A stretch of 64,000 bases of DNA from Streptomyces sp. NBC_01476 (GTDB taxonomy: Bacteria; Actinomycetota; Actinomycetes; Streptomycetales; Streptomycetaceae), in assembly GCF_036227265.1 (NCBI RefSeq), contig NZ_CP109446.1, positions 1,277,501 to 1,341,500 on the forward strand. The letters are read 5' to 3'. The notes under the pieces were generated by a model. It had not been told where the DNA came from. It saw only the letters and a list, made by a program, of their open reading frames with translations, and searched no databases. Below are positions 21,498 to 29,797 of the stretch, one piece after another. Position 1 is the stretch's first letter. Each line of letters starts with the position of its first letter. Both the position numbers and the translations under genes were made by a program.

Positions 21498-22653
21498 GCT
21501 GGGCTCCCTGATCTGTCATGAGCGTTACGAAGCGGTCGAACAGGTACGCGGCGTCGTGCGGGCCGGCCGCCGCCTCGGGGTGGTACTGGACGCTGAAGGC
21601 CGGTCTGTCGAGCAGCCGCAGCCCCTCGACCACGTTGTCGTTGAGGCAGACATGGCTGACCTCGGCGCGGCCGTACGGGGTGTCGCTGACCTGGTCGAGC
21701 GGCGCGTCCACGGCGAAGCCGTGGTTGTGCGCGGTGACCTCCACCTTGCCGGTGGCGCGGTCCTGCACCGGCTGGTTGATGCCGCGGTGGCCGTACTTGA
21801 GCTTGTAGGTGCCGAAGCCGAGGGCCCGGCCGAGCAGCTGGTTGCCGAAGCAGATGCCGAAGAGCGGGGTGCCGCGCTCCAGCACCGCCTGGATGACGGT
21901 GAGGTCGGCGGTGGCCGGGTCGCCGGGGCCGTTGGAGAGGAAGACCCCGTCCGGGGCGACCGCGTAGACCTCCTCGGCGGTGGCGGTGGCGGGCAGGACG
22001 TGCACCTCGATGCCGCGCTCGGCCATCCGGTGCGGGGTCATGCCCTTGATGCCGAGGTCGAGGGCGGCGACGGTGAAGCGCTTGGGGCCGATGGCGGGGA
22101 CCACGTACGTCTGACCGGTGGCGACCTCGGCGGACAGGTCGGCGCCGGTCATCTCGGGGGCCTGGCGGACCCGGGCCAGCAGGGCGGCGTCGTCGGCCGG
22201 GCCGGCAGCAGGGCCGCCGAGCGCGGGGCCGGAGAAGATGCCGACCCGCATGGCACCGCGTTCGCGCAGGTGGCGGGTGAGGGCGCGGGTGTCGATGCCG
22301 CTGATGCCGACCACGCCCTGGGCGGTGAGTTCGTCGTCGAGGGTGCGCCGGGAGCGCCAGTTGGACGGGACGCGGGCGGGGTCGCGCACCACGTAGCCGG
22401 CCACCCAGATGCGGCCGGACTCGGCGTCCTCGTCGTTGACGCCGGTGTTGCCGACGTGCGGGGCGGTCATCACGACCACCTGGCGGTGGTACGAGGGGTC
22501 GGTCAGCGTCTCCTGGTAGCCGGTCATACCGGTGGAGAAGACCGCCTCGCCGAAGGTCTCCCCCCGCTTGCCGTAGGCGCGGCCGCGGAAGGTGCGGCCA
22601 TCCTCCAGGACGAGTACGGCGGGCTCGGTGGCCGCGCGGGTGGAGGTCGTCAT
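21490..22653 (-). CDS. carA: Carbamoyl-phosphate synthase small subunit (glutaminase)
   Basis: Glutamine amidotransferase subunit that passes ammonia to CarB. It has 387 residues from ATG 22653, preceded by GGAAGG; the ATGA overlaps the upstream gene by 4 nt. The N-terminal CPSase domain ([29 protein letters not shown]) is followed by the class I GATase domain with nucleophile Cys in [16 protein letters not shown] and the His-Glu dyad in [11 protein letters not shown]. Confidence 0.96.
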
Positions 22654-23408
22654 CGTGCGCCTTCCTTGTTGTGCTGGGCGGGGTGCTGGGCCGGTTGCTG
22701 GGCCGGGTGCTGGGCGGTGCGCCCGGCGTCGAGCGCTGCGGCGGGGCGGGGTGCGGCCTCGTCGCCGCCCGGTTCTGTGCCGGTGTCGGTGCCGGTGCCG
22801 GTATCGGTATCGGTATCGGTGTCGGTGTCGGTGAAGACCACCGCCCGCTCGCCGCTGAGGGCGTTGATCCGCTCGACCCAGGCGGGGTGCTCGGCGGCGT
22901 GGTCGGAGCGGAAACCGGAGTCGATCAGGGTGTGCCCGTGCTCCCAGGTCACCACGAGCAGTCCGCCCTCGGTGAGCACCTTCCCCGCGATGGCCTTGTC
23001 GAGCCGGGCACCGCGCAGCGCGGCGGCGGGCACGAAGAAGCCGGGGGCGCCGGTGCGGTCCACGTCCAGGCCGTCCTCGGTCAGGGTGAGGCGGACCTTG
23101 CTGCGTACGCCCAGGCCGTGGGCGACGATCCGGTCGAGCCACTGACCGGCGGTGGTGCTGCCGTGGTAGCGGCCCTCGAACTCCAGCAGCGCAGGGCCGG
23201 TCTCCTCGGGGCCCTGCGGCAGTGCGGGCAGGCCGCCCTGGAGGGTGCGGCGCCACTGCCAGCCCTGCCGCATCAGCCAGTAGACGAGGGCGACGACCAG
23301 CGCGAGACCGACGATCCAGCCGATCCGGTCGGTCAGGTCGGTGACTTTGGCGGAGTGCTTCTCCGCGGCCTGCAGGGTGACCGCAGGCAAGAGGTTCGAA
23401 GGTGTCAC
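22650..23408 (-). CDS. PH-like-domain membrane protein conserved in the pyr cluster
   Basis: A 252-residue protein of unknown function between pyrC and carA, overlapping each neighbour by 4 nt (GTGA and ATGA). The GTG start at 23408 is fixed by that coupling. One transmembrane segment at about residues 27-48 ([16 protein letters not shown]) is followed by a cytoplasmic PH-like region of about 130 residues ([39 protein letters not shown]). The C-terminal 60 residues are low-complexity: an alternating Thr-Asp run encoded by a hexanucleotide repeat, then HPAQ repeats. Position suggests a pyrimidine-linked role, but no biochemical function is evident. The S. coelicolor homologue (SCO1485 by memory) is equally uncharacterised. 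Confidence 0.85.
   Translation of the reverse strand: MTPSNLLPAVTLQAAEKHSAKVTDLTDRIGWIVGLALVVALVYWLMRQGWQWRRTLQGGLPALPQGPEETGPALLEFEGRYHGSTTAGQWLDRIVAHGLGVRSKVRLTLTEDGLDVDRTGAPGFFVPAAALRGARLDKAIAGKVLTEGGLLVVTWEHGHTLIDSGFRSDHAAEHPAWVERINALSGERAVVFTDTDTDTDTDTGTGTDTGTEPGGDEAAPRPAAALDAGRTAQHPAQQPAQHPAQHNKEGAR
22771..22833. repeat. GGTRTC-type hexanucleotide repeat inside the PH-like gene
   Basis: About ten near-identical 6-bp units (GGTGTC, GGTGCC, GGTATC) encode the Thr-Asp/Thr-Gly tail of the PH-like protein. The 6-bp unit keeps the reading frame when copies are gained or lost. Confidence 0.8.
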
Positions 23409-24697
23409 TGGAGCTTCCCGTCCATGACCGTCCCGTGGCCCCGCAGGAAGGTGGCGAACACCCGGCCCGGCAGCTCGCGGCCCGCGTAGGGGGTGTTGCG
23501 GCTGCGGGAGGCGAAGCCCGCGGGATTGACCGTTCCACGGTATGCGGGATCGAGCAGCACGAGGTTGGCGGGTTCGCCCACCGCGACCGGGCGGCCGTGG
23601 CCGCCGAGCCGGCCGATGGCCGCGGGCCGGGACGACATCCGGTCCGCGACGCCCGCCCAGTCCAGCAGCCCGGTGTCGACCATGGTGTGCTGCACCACCG
23701 ACAGGGCGGTCTCCAGGCCGACCATGCCCATGGCGGCGGCGGCCCACTCGCAGTCCTTGTCCTCGTGCGGGTGCGGGGCGTGGTCGGTCGCGACGCAGTC
23801 GATGGTGCCGTCGGCGAGCGCCTCGCGCAGCGCCACCACGTCGGCCTCGGTGCGCAGCGGCGGGTTGACCTTGTAGACCGGGTCGAAGGAGCGCACCAGT
23901 TCGTCGGTGAGCAGCAGGTGGTGCGGGGTGACCTCGGCGGTGACGTCCCAGCCCTTGGACTTGGCCCAGCGGACGATCTCCACCGAGCCGGCCGTGGACA
24001 GGTGGCAGATGTGCACCCGGGAGCCGACGTGCGCCGCCAGCAGGACGTCGCGGGCGATGACGGACTCCTCGGCGACCGCGGGCCAGCCGGTCAGGCCCAG
24101 CTCGCCGGAGACGACGCCCTCGTTCATCTGGGCGCCCTCGGTGAGCCGCGGTTCCTGGGCGTGCTGGGCGACGACCCCGCCGAACGCCTTCACGTACTCC
24201 AGGGCGCGGCGCATGATCACCGCGTCGTCCACGCACTTGCCGTCGTCGGAGAAGACCCGCACCTGGGCCGCGGAGTCGGCCATGGCGCCCAGTTCGGCGA
24301 GCTGCTTGCCGCCGAGGCCCACGGTGACCGCGCCGACCGGCTGCACGTCGCAGTAGCCGGACTCCTTGCCGAGCCGCCACACCTGCTCGACCACGCCGGC
24401 GGTGTCGGCGACCGGGAAGGTGTTGGCCATGGCGTGCACCGCGGTGTAGCCGCCGACGGCGGCGGCGCGGGTGCCGGTCAGCACCGTCTCGGAGTCCTCC
24501 CGGCCGGGCTCGCGCAGGTGGGTGTGGAGGTCGACCAGGCCGGGCAGCAGCACCATCTCGCCGCCGGCCTCGACGGTGGTGGTGACGCCCTCGCCGGACA
24601 GGCCGGTGCCGATCGCGGCGATGGTCTCGCCGTCGATCAGCACGTCCCGGGGCCCGCCGCCGAGGATTTTCGCACCGCGGATCAGGATCTTGCTCAT
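23405..24697 (-). CDS. pyrC: Dihydroorotase
   Basis: Cyclises carbamoyl aspartate to dihydroorotate. It has 430 residues (type I, amidohydrolase family) from ATG 24697, only 2 nt after the pyrB stop. Zinc ligands are visible: [10 protein letters not shown] (HxH), [25 protein letters not shown], and the catalytic Asp in [14 protein letters not shown]. The last codons overlap the GTG of the PH-like gene. It forms a unit with pyrB upstream. Confidence 0.96.
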   Translation of the reverse strand: MSKILIRGAKILGGGPRDVLIDGETIAAIGTGLSGEGVTTTVEAGGEMVLLPGLVDLHTHLREPGREDSETVLTGTRAAAVGGYTAVHAMANTFPVADTAGVVEQVWRLGKESGYCDVQPVGAVTVGLGGKQLAELGAMADSAAQVRVFSDDGKCVDDAVIMRRALEYVKAFGGVVAQHAQEPRLTEGAQMNEGVVSGELGLTGWPAVAEESVIARDVLLAAHVGSRVHICHLSTAGSVEIVRWAKSKGWDVTAEVTPHHLLLTDELVRSFDPVYKVNPPLRTEADVVALREALADGTIDCVATDHAPHPHEDKDCEWAAAAMGMVGLETALSVVQHTMVDTGLLDWAGVADRMSSRPAAIGRLGGHGRPVAVGEPANLVLLDPAYRGTVNPAGFASRSRNTPYAGRELPGRVFATFLRGHGTVMDGKLQ

Positions 24698-24699
24698 CG

Positions 24700-25695
24700 T
24701 TACTTGCTCTCCTCGGTGCGGGCGGGCTCGGTACGGGCGGGCTCGGGTGCGGTGGAGATGGCGGGTTCCGAGCCGCCGAGCAGCAGGTAGAGCACCGCCA
24801 TCCGGGTACTGACGCCGTTGGCGACCTGCTCGACGGCGGTGCAGCGCGGCGAGTCGGCGACCTCGGCGGTGATCTCCATGCCGCGGTTCATCGGCCCGGG
24901 GTGCATCACGATGGCGTGCTCGGGCAGCGCGGCCATCCGGCTGCCGTCCAGGCCGTAGCGGCGGGCGTACTCGCGCTCGGTGGGGAAGAAGGCGGCGTTC
25001 ATCCGCTCCCGCTGGACCCGCAGCATCATCACCGCGTCGGACTTGGCGAGCACCGTGTCCAGGTCGTAGGAGACCTCGCACGGCCACTGCTCGATGCCGA
25101 TGGGCAGCAAGGTGGGGGGCGCGACCAGGGTGACCTGGGCGCCGAGCGTGGTGAGCAGCGCCACGTTGGAGCGGGCCACCCGGCTGTGCAGCACGTCGCC
25201 GACGATGGTGATCCGGCGGCCGTCGAGGTCCTTGCCGACGCCGGACAGGTGGCGGCGCATGGTGAAGGCGTCGAGCAGCGCCTGGGTGGGGTGTTCATGG
25301 GTGCCGTCGCCTGCGTTGACCACCGAGGCCCTGATCCAGCCGGAGGTGGCCAGCCGGTGCGGGGCGCCGGAGGAGAAGTGGCGGATGACCACCGCGTCGG
25401 CGCCCATCGCCTCCAAGGTGAGCGCGGTGTCCTTCAGGGACTCGCCCTTGGAGACCGAGGAGCCCTTGGCGGAGAAGTTGATGACGTCGGCGGACAGGCG
25501 CTTGGCGGCGGCCTCGAAGGAGATCCGGGTCCGGGTGGAGTCCTCGAAGAAGAGGTTCACCACGGTCCGGCCGCGCAGGGTGGGCAGTTTCTTGATCGGC
25601 CGGTCGGCGACGCGGGCCATCTCCTCGGCGGTGTCGAGTACGAGGAGGGCGTCGTCGCGGGTGAGGTCGGCGGCCGAGATCAGATGGCGCTTCAC
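24700..25695 (-). CDS. pyrB: Aspartate carbamoyltransferase catalytic subunit
   Basis: Joins carbamoyl phosphate and aspartate, the committed pyrimidine step. There are 331 residues from GTG 25695 ([11 protein letters not shown]), with CCGGAG upstream. The carbamoyl-phosphate loop [21 protein letters not shown], and [11 protein letters not shown] are all intact. The last 20 residues ([15 protein letters not shown]) are a repetitive charged tail beyond the usual family end. No pyrI regulatory subunit is present, as in other actinomycetes; control is likely through PyrR. Confidence 0.96.
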   Translation of the reverse strand: MKRHLISAADLTRDDALLVLDTAEEMARVADRPIKKLPTLRGRTVVNLFFEDSTRTRISFEAAAKRLSADVINFSAKGSSVSKGESLKDTALTLEAMGADAVVIRHFSSGAPHRLATSGWIRASVVNAGDGTHEHPTQALLDAFTMRRHLSGVGKDLDGRRITIVGDVLHSRVARSNVALLTTLGAQVTLVAPPTLLPIGIEQWPCEVSYDLDTVLAKSDAVMMLRVQRERMNAAFFPTEREYARRYGLDGSRMAALPEHAIVMHPGPMNRGMEITAEVADSPRCTAVEQVANGVSTRMAVLYLLLGGSEPAISTAPEPARTEPARTEESK

Positions 25696-25798
25696 AGGGT
25701 GCTCCGGGGGTGCTGGGCGGGCCGTGGGGTGCGGGCGGAGGGCGGAAGGAGGGCACGCGGAACCGCCGGGCCCCGGTACGGGGGCCGGCGGTGGTGCG

Positions 25799-26533
25799 CT
25801 ACAGGTCCGCCGGCCCTCCCGCGGGCGAGGACGCGTCCTGGGGCCGGCTCTTCTGGCCGAGCAGCACGCTGTCCCGGCCGTCCTCCTCGGTGAGCTGGAC
25901 CCGGACGGTCTCGCGCACCGACGTGGGCAGGTTCTTGCCCACGTAGTCGGCCCTGATCGGCAGCTCGCGGTGGCCGCGGTCGACCAGGACGGCGAGCTGT
26001 ACGGCACGGGGGCGGCCGATGTCGTTGAGGGCGTCGAGGGCGGCGCGGATGGTGCGGCCGGAGAAGAGCACGTCGTCGACGAGGACGACCAGCCGGCCGT
26101 CGATGCCCTCGCCGGGGATCTCGGTGCGGGCCAGCGCGCGCGGCGGGTGGAGCCGCAGGTCGTCGCGGTACATCGTGATGTCGAGCGAGCCGACGTCGGT
26201 GGCCCGGCCGGTGATCCCGGCGAGCTTGGCGGCGAGCCGGCGGGCGAGGAAGACTCCACGGGTGGGGATGCCCAGCAGCACCACGTCGTCGGCGCCCTTG
26301 GCGCGTTCGACGATCTCGTGGGCGATGCGGGTCAGCACCCGGGCGATGTCGGGGGCTTCGAGCACCGGGCGGGCGGCTGCGGGGACGGCACCGTGCTCGG
26401 CGTGGTCACTCCGGTCACTGAGGTCACCGGGGCCGCTGTGGCCCTCGCGGACCGTGCGCTCGTCGTGCTCGTCGCTGATGCGGTCCTGGATGCTGCGGTC
26501 GCCGTTACGGTCCTTGCTGCGGTCTTCGACCAT
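25799..26533 (-). CDS. pyrR: Pyr operon regulator PyrR with N-terminal extension
   Basis: UMP/UTP-dependent RNA-binding regulator with uracil phosphoribosyltransferase-like fold. The core (about 56-230) has [29 protein letters not shown], and the PRPP motif [15 protein letters not shown]. The ATG at 26533 is preceded by a perfect AAGGAGG, so the first 50 or so residues (Asp/Arg/Ser-rich, e.g. [16 protein letters not shown]) appear to be translated; this extension is longer than I recall for S. coelicolor PyrR. A hairpin matching the PyrR-binding consensus abuts the ribosome site. It is first in the leftward pyr cluster. Confidence 0.93.
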   Translation of the reverse strand: MVEDRSKDRNGDRSIQDRISDEHDERTVREGHSGPGDLSDRSDHAEHGAVPAAARPVLEAPDIARVLTRIAHEIVERAKGADDVVLLGIPTRGVFLARRLAAKLAGITGRATDVGSLDITMYRDDLRLHPPRALARTEIPGEGIDGRLVVLVDDVLFSGRTIRAALDALNDIGRPRAVQLAVLVDRGHRELPIRADYVGKNLPTSVRETVRVQLTEEDGRDSVLLGQKSRPQDASSPAGGPADL

Positions 26534-26540
26534 GGGTCGG

Positions 26541-26570
26541 GGACCTCCTTCCCCGCCTCACAGGACGGGC
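26541..26570 (-). promoter_or_regulatory. PyrR-binding RNA hairpin abutting the pyrR Shine-Dalgarno
   Basis: The minus-strand RNA folds as a 4-bp stem CCCG/CGGG, then UC/GG closing the hexaloop CUGUGA, an exact match to the PyrR-loop consensus CNGNGA inside UCCNGNGAGG. The hairpin spans 26552-26569. The Shine-Dalgarno AAGGAGG begins one base after the adjoining G (26544-26550). Ligand-bound PyrR sitting here would block ribosomes, as reported for translational repression of pyr genes in Mycobacterium smegmatis. Confidence 0.75.
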
Positions 26571-26664
26571 ATTAAAGGACGTCAGGGGTACCCCGCAACC
26601 GTATCAGGTGGGGACGGCTCGGGGCGGAGCGGCCCTGGTCAGAGACCAGTCGGACCCTTCCGGC

Positions 26665-26707
26665 TTGACGAGCCCGGATTACGCTGCGTAACCTCACAGT
26701 GAGTCAC
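26665..26707 (+). promoter_or_regulatory. bldD promoter with candidate BldD box
   Basis: TTGACG (26665), an 18-base spacer and TAACCT (26689) form a vegetative-type promoter. Overlapping the end of the -10 element is CTCACAGTGAGTCAC (26693-26707), agreeing with the BldD consensus nTnACnCWGnGTnAn at 8 of 9 fixed positions. bldD is known to repress itself, so this is a strong candidate autoregulatory operator. Confidence 0.7.
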
Positions 26708-26730
26708 CGAGTTTCCGTCCGGGGAGCCAT

Positions 26731-27231
26731 ATGTCCAGCGATTACGCCAAGCAGCTCGGAGCCAAGCTCCGCGCCATCCGCACGCAGCAGGGACTGTCTC
26801 TGCACGGTGTCGAGGAGAAGTCCCAGGGCCGCTGGAAGGCAGTGGTCGTGGGCTCCTACGAGCGCGGGGACCGCGCCGTGACCGTGCAGCGCCTCGCCGA
26901 GCTCGCCGATTTCTACGGCGTGCCGGTCCAGGAGCTGCTGCCGGGCACCACCCCCGGCGGCGCCGCGGAACCGCCGCCGAAGCTGGTGCTCGACCTGGAG
27001 CGCCTCTCCCAGGTCCCGCCGGAGAAGGCCGGTCCGCTGCAGCGGTACGCGGCCACCATCCAGAGCCAGCGCGGTGACTACAACGGCAAGGTGCTCTCGA
27101 TCCGCCAGGACGACCTGCGCACCCTCGCGGTGATCTACGACCAGTCGCCCTCGGTCCTCACCGAGCACCTGATCGCCTGGGGCGTCCTGGACGCGGACGC
27201 CCGCCGTGCGGTCCAGCCCGAAGAGGCGTGA
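26731..27231 (+). CDS. bldD: Developmental master regulator BldD
   Basis: Represses sporulation genes during vegetative growth when bound by tetrameric c-di-GMP. The protein has 166 residues. The N-terminal XRE-type HTH domain covers about residues 1-75 (LGAKLRAIRTQQGLSLHGVEE, with WKAVVVGSYERGDR as recognition region). The C-terminal domain carries the c-di-GMP signature RGD-X8-RQDD in full (RGDYNGKVLSIRQDD). The start is ATG 26731, following GGGGAG. It is monocistronic, divergent from pyrR and ends in a strong terminator. Confidence 0.97.
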   Translation: MSSDYAKQLGAKLRAIRTQQGLSLHGVEEKSQGRWKAVVVGSYERGDRAVTVQRLAELADFYGVPVQELLPGTTPGGAAEPPPKLVLDLERLSQVPPEKAGPLQRYAATIQSQRGDYNGKVLSIRQDDLRTLAVIYDQSPSVLTEHLIAWGVLDADARRAVQPEEA

Positions 27232-27264
27232 GTCCGCGCTTCGCCCGATAACTGCAGAAACGTC

Positions 27265-27315
27265 CCGCCGCCCGGGGCGGCCCCCTTTCGGGGCCGTCCC
27301 GGGCGGCGGCTTTCT
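27265..27315. terminator. Bidirectional terminator after bldD
   Basis: A 20-bp stem with one G-U pair and a 5-base loop, followed by CTTTCT on the plus strand. It lies 34 bp past the bldD stop and separates bldD from the convergent EF-G-like gene. Confidence 0.85.
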
Positions 27316-27394
27316 GAGCCGCCGGCCCTGCGGGTGCCCTGCCGGTGCTCCGTCGGTGCTTCTGCCGGTGCTCCGTCGGCGCCCTGCGGGCCTC

Positions 27395-29452
27395 CTACCG
27401 GACCGGCGCGGGGGCGTAACCGGCCGGCCGGGTGGTGAAGGTGCCGCGGCCCCGGGTGCGGCTGCGCAGCCGGGTCGCGTAGCCGAAGAGCTCGGCCAGC
27501 GGCACGGTCGCGGTGATCACCGCGACCCCGCCCCGCACCGTCGAGCCGGAGACCCGGCCGCGCCGGGCCGCCAGATCGCCCAGGACGCCGCCTGCGGCGT
27601 CCTGGGGCACGGTGACCGTCACCTCGGCCACCGGTTCCAGCAGGGCCATGGCACTCGCCCTGAGGGCCTCCCGCAGCGCGAGGCGGCCCGCGGTGCGGAA
27701 CGCCGTCTCCGAGGAGTCCTTCGGGTGGGTGGCCCCGTCGGTCAGCGTGACCCGCACCCCGGTCACCGGGTGCCCGCCCAGCGGCCCCTCGACCAGCGCG
27801 TCCCGGCAGCCCGACTCGACCGCCCGCACGTAACTGCGCGGCACCTTGCCACCGGTCACGGCGGACCGGAAGACGAAGCCGGCCGCCGGGTCCAGCGGCT
27901 CCACGTCGAGGACGACATGGGCGTACTGGCCGGCGCCGCCGTCCTGCTTGACGTGCCGGTGGAGCAGCCCGCTGACGCCGCGGGCGACCGTCTCCCGGTA
28001 GGCCACCCGCGGCCGGCCGACGCTCACGGCCAGCCCGTGGTCGCGGCGGATCCTCTCCACCGCGACCTCCAGATGCAGCTCGCCCATGCCGGACAGCACG
28101 GTCTGCCCCGTGCCGCCGTCCCCGCCGTCGGTCCGCACCACCAGCGAGGGGTCCTCCTCCACCATCCGGGCCAGCGCCGTCGCCAGTCTGCCGGTGTCGG
28201 AGTTCCGGGCCGCCTCGACCGCCACCGAGACCACCGGTTCTGCCGTGCCCGGCGGTTCCAGTACCAGCGGCTGGTCCGGAGCGCAGAGGGTGGCACCGGC
28301 GCGGGCCGCCTTCACCCCGGCGACCGCAACGATGTCCCCGGCCACCGCGACGTCGAGTTCGGTGTGCCGGTCCGCCTGCACCCGCAGGATGCGCCCGATC
28401 CGCTCGGTGCGCCGTGCGCCGGCGTCGAACACCGTGTCCCCCTTCCGCAGCGTCCCCGAGTACACCCGAAGACTCGTCAGCCGCCCGGTGGCGGTCGCGG
28501 TCACCTTGAACACCAGCCCCGCGAAGGGCGCTCGCGGGTCGGCGGCCCGCTCCCGCACCTCGCCGTCGAACATGCCGCGGACCGCCGGCACGTCCAGCGG
28601 CGACGGCAGGTAGGCCACGGCCGCGTCCAGCAGCGGCTCGATGCCGCGGTTGCGGTACGCCGATCCGCAGAGCACCACCACGGCTTCGCCGGTACGGGTC
28701 AGGTCGCGCAGCGCCGCGGCCAGCGTCCCGGCGGACAGCGAACCCTGGGCGCAGAACTCCTCCAGCGCCGCCGGGTGGAGTTCGGCGACCGCCTCCGTCA
28801 GCAGCCGGCGGCGCCGGTGTGCCCGCGCCAGCAGCGCGTCGGGCACCGGGCCCTCGGCAACGGCCGCGTCGCCGTCGCCGTCGGCCCAGACCAGCGACCG
28901 CAGGCGCACCAGGTCCACCACACCGGTGAAGCCGCCCTCGCGTCCGATCGGCAACTGGACCGCCAGCGGCGCCGGGTGGAGCCGCCGCCGGATCGACTCG
29001 ACGGCCGCGTCGAAGTCGGCGCCGGCCCGGTCCAGCTTGTTGACGAAGGCGATCCGCGGCACCCCGTGCCGTTCCGCCTGCCGCCATACCGACTCGCTCT
29101 GCGGTTCTACGCCCGCGACGGCGTCGAAGACCGTGATCGCACCGTCCAGCACCCGCAGCGAGCGCTCCACCTCGTCGGCGAAGTCGACGTGCCCTGGGGT
29201 GTCGATCAGGTTGATCCGGTGGCCGTCCCAGTCGCAGCCGACGGCGGCGGCGAAGATGGTGATGCCGCGGTCGCGCTCCTGGGAGTCGAAGTCGGTGACG
29301 GTCGTCCCGTCGTGCACCTCGCCGCGCTTGTACGTGGCGCCGGTGACGTAGAGGATCCGTTCGGTGAGGGTGGTCTTGCCGGCGTCCACATGGGCGAGGA
29401 TGCCCAGGTTGCGGACGGCGGAGGCGGTGGGGAGAGAGAGGTTGCCGCGCAC
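27395..29452 (-). CDS. Elongation factor G paralogue
   Basis: Translational GTPase of 685 residues with all EF-G domains. G1 is AHVDAGKT, G2 RGIT, G3 DTPGHVDF, G4 NKLDRAG, G5 GSA. Domain II follows (FKVTATATGRLTSLRVYSG), domain III-IV contains HVKQDGGAGQYAH and TGGKVPRSY, and domain V ends VPLAELFGYATRLRSRTRGRG. Motifs are closer to EF-G than to Tet(M)/Otr(A) protection proteins, which share the fold. A second EF-G may serve recycling or stress/antibiotic conditions. The GTG start follows AAAGG. It lies between bldD and nusB, adjacent in S. coelicolor as I remember it, and is preceded by a short basic ORF. Confidence 0.87.
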   Translation of the reverse strand: MRGNLSLPTASAVRNLGILAHVDAGKTTLTERILYVTGATYKRGEVHDGTTVTDFDSQERDRGITIFAAAVGCDWDGHRINLIDTPGHVDFADEVERSLRVLDGAITVFDAVAGVEPQSESVWRQAERHGVPRIAFVNKLDRAGADFDAAVESIRRRLHPAPLAVQLPIGREGGFTGVVDLVRLRSLVWADGDGDAAVAEGPVPDALLARAHRRRRLLTEAVAELHPAALEEFCAQGSLSAGTLAAALRDLTRTGEAVVVLCGSAYRNRGIEPLLDAAVAYLPSPLDVPAVRGMFDGEVRERAADPRAPFAGLVFKVTATATGRLTSLRVYSGTLRKGDTVFDAGARRTERIGRILRVQADRHTELDVAVAGDIVAVAGVKAARAGATLCAPDQPLVLEPPGTAEPVVSVAVEAARNSDTGRLATALARMVEEDPSLVVRTDGGDGGTGQTVLSGMGELHLEVAVERIRRDHGLAVSVGRPRVAYRETVARGVSGLLHRHVKQDGGAGQYAHVVLDVEPLDPAAGFVFRSAVTGGKVPRSYVRAVESGCRDALVEGPLGGHPVTGVRVTLTDGATHPKDSSETAFRTAGRLALREALRASAMALLEPVAEVTVTVPQDAAGGVLGDLAARRGRVSGSTVRGGVAVITATVPLAELFGYATRLRSRTRGRGTFTTRPAGYAPAPVR

Positions 29453-29584
29453 GGCCCTGGCCTTTCAGGTGATCCTGGAAGAGCGGGAGGAGGGCGCGCG
29501 ATTCCCGTGCCGGACCGCCGGGAAGCAGGCGGAGGTACGGCCCCTGGGCGTCGTGGCGTCAGACGGGCAGGGGGCGGACGGTCG

Positions 29585-29689
29585 TCACGGGGTCCGGGGC
29601 CGGCCGCGCAGCCGGCGCCGGGCGGACGAAGACACCAGGATCACCTTGTGCCGTGACGGGGGGACAGCGGCAGCGGTGCGGTGGCGCAT
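29585..29689 (-). CDS. 34-residue basic leader ORF upstream of the EF-G paralogue
   Basis: ATG 29689 is preceded by GAGGGGGAG at a 7-base spacing, one of the better ribosome sites in the window. The predicted peptide is MRHRTAAAVPPSRHKVILVS, continuing [14 protein letters not shown]. It is strongly basic, with overlapping R-x-R (+X+) motifs including RLR, the class of motif at which macrolides stall ribosomes on leader peptides. Third codon positions are about 88% G/C, like neighbouring genes. It ends 132 nt before the EF-G-like start. Translation is inferred, not shown; the sequence does not prove that it controls the downstream gene. Confidence 0.5.
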   Translation of the reverse strand: MRHRTAAAVPPSRHKVILVSSSARRRLRGRPRTP

Positions 29690-29714
29690 GACCGGTCTCC
29701 CCCTCGCTCGTCAG

Positions 29715-29744
29715 GCGCGCCCCGCGAAGCGGCGGGTGGCGCGC
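29715..29744. promoter_or_regulatory. Hairpin upstream of the leader ORF
   Basis: GCGCGCC/GGCGCGC (7 bp) encloses a CCGC-GAA-GCGG stem. It sits about 10 bp upstream of the leader ORF's ribosome site and could mask or present it. Confidence 0.35.
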
Positions 29745-29797
29745 GTTGTCGTGACGAGCGTAGGGAAGGCACCGGGCCACAGCACCTGGTTTTCCGT

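Larger units (their letters stand above)
29453..29797. other. 345-bp leader region of the EF-G paralogue
   Basis: The interval contains a 34-codon ORF on the minus strand (29585-29689), a hairpin upstream of that ORF's ribosome site, and about 130 nt between its stop and the EF-G-like start. This is an arrangement typical of attenuator-controlled genes. No other gene is apparent. Confidence 0.6.

Noticed and set aside
27395-29452. Tet(M)/Otr(A) tetracycline-resistance assignment
   Set aside because: G3 and neighbouring segments (DTPGHVDF, NKLDRAGADF, VPLAELFGYAT) match EF-G better than ribosomal protection proteins; resistance is not supported by sequence alone.
27135-29656. Long open frames in other registers across the EF-G paralogue
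   Set aside because: They are low-complexity Arg/Gly/Pro translations without motifs or ribosome sites, overlapping a gene with intact G1-G5 motifs.
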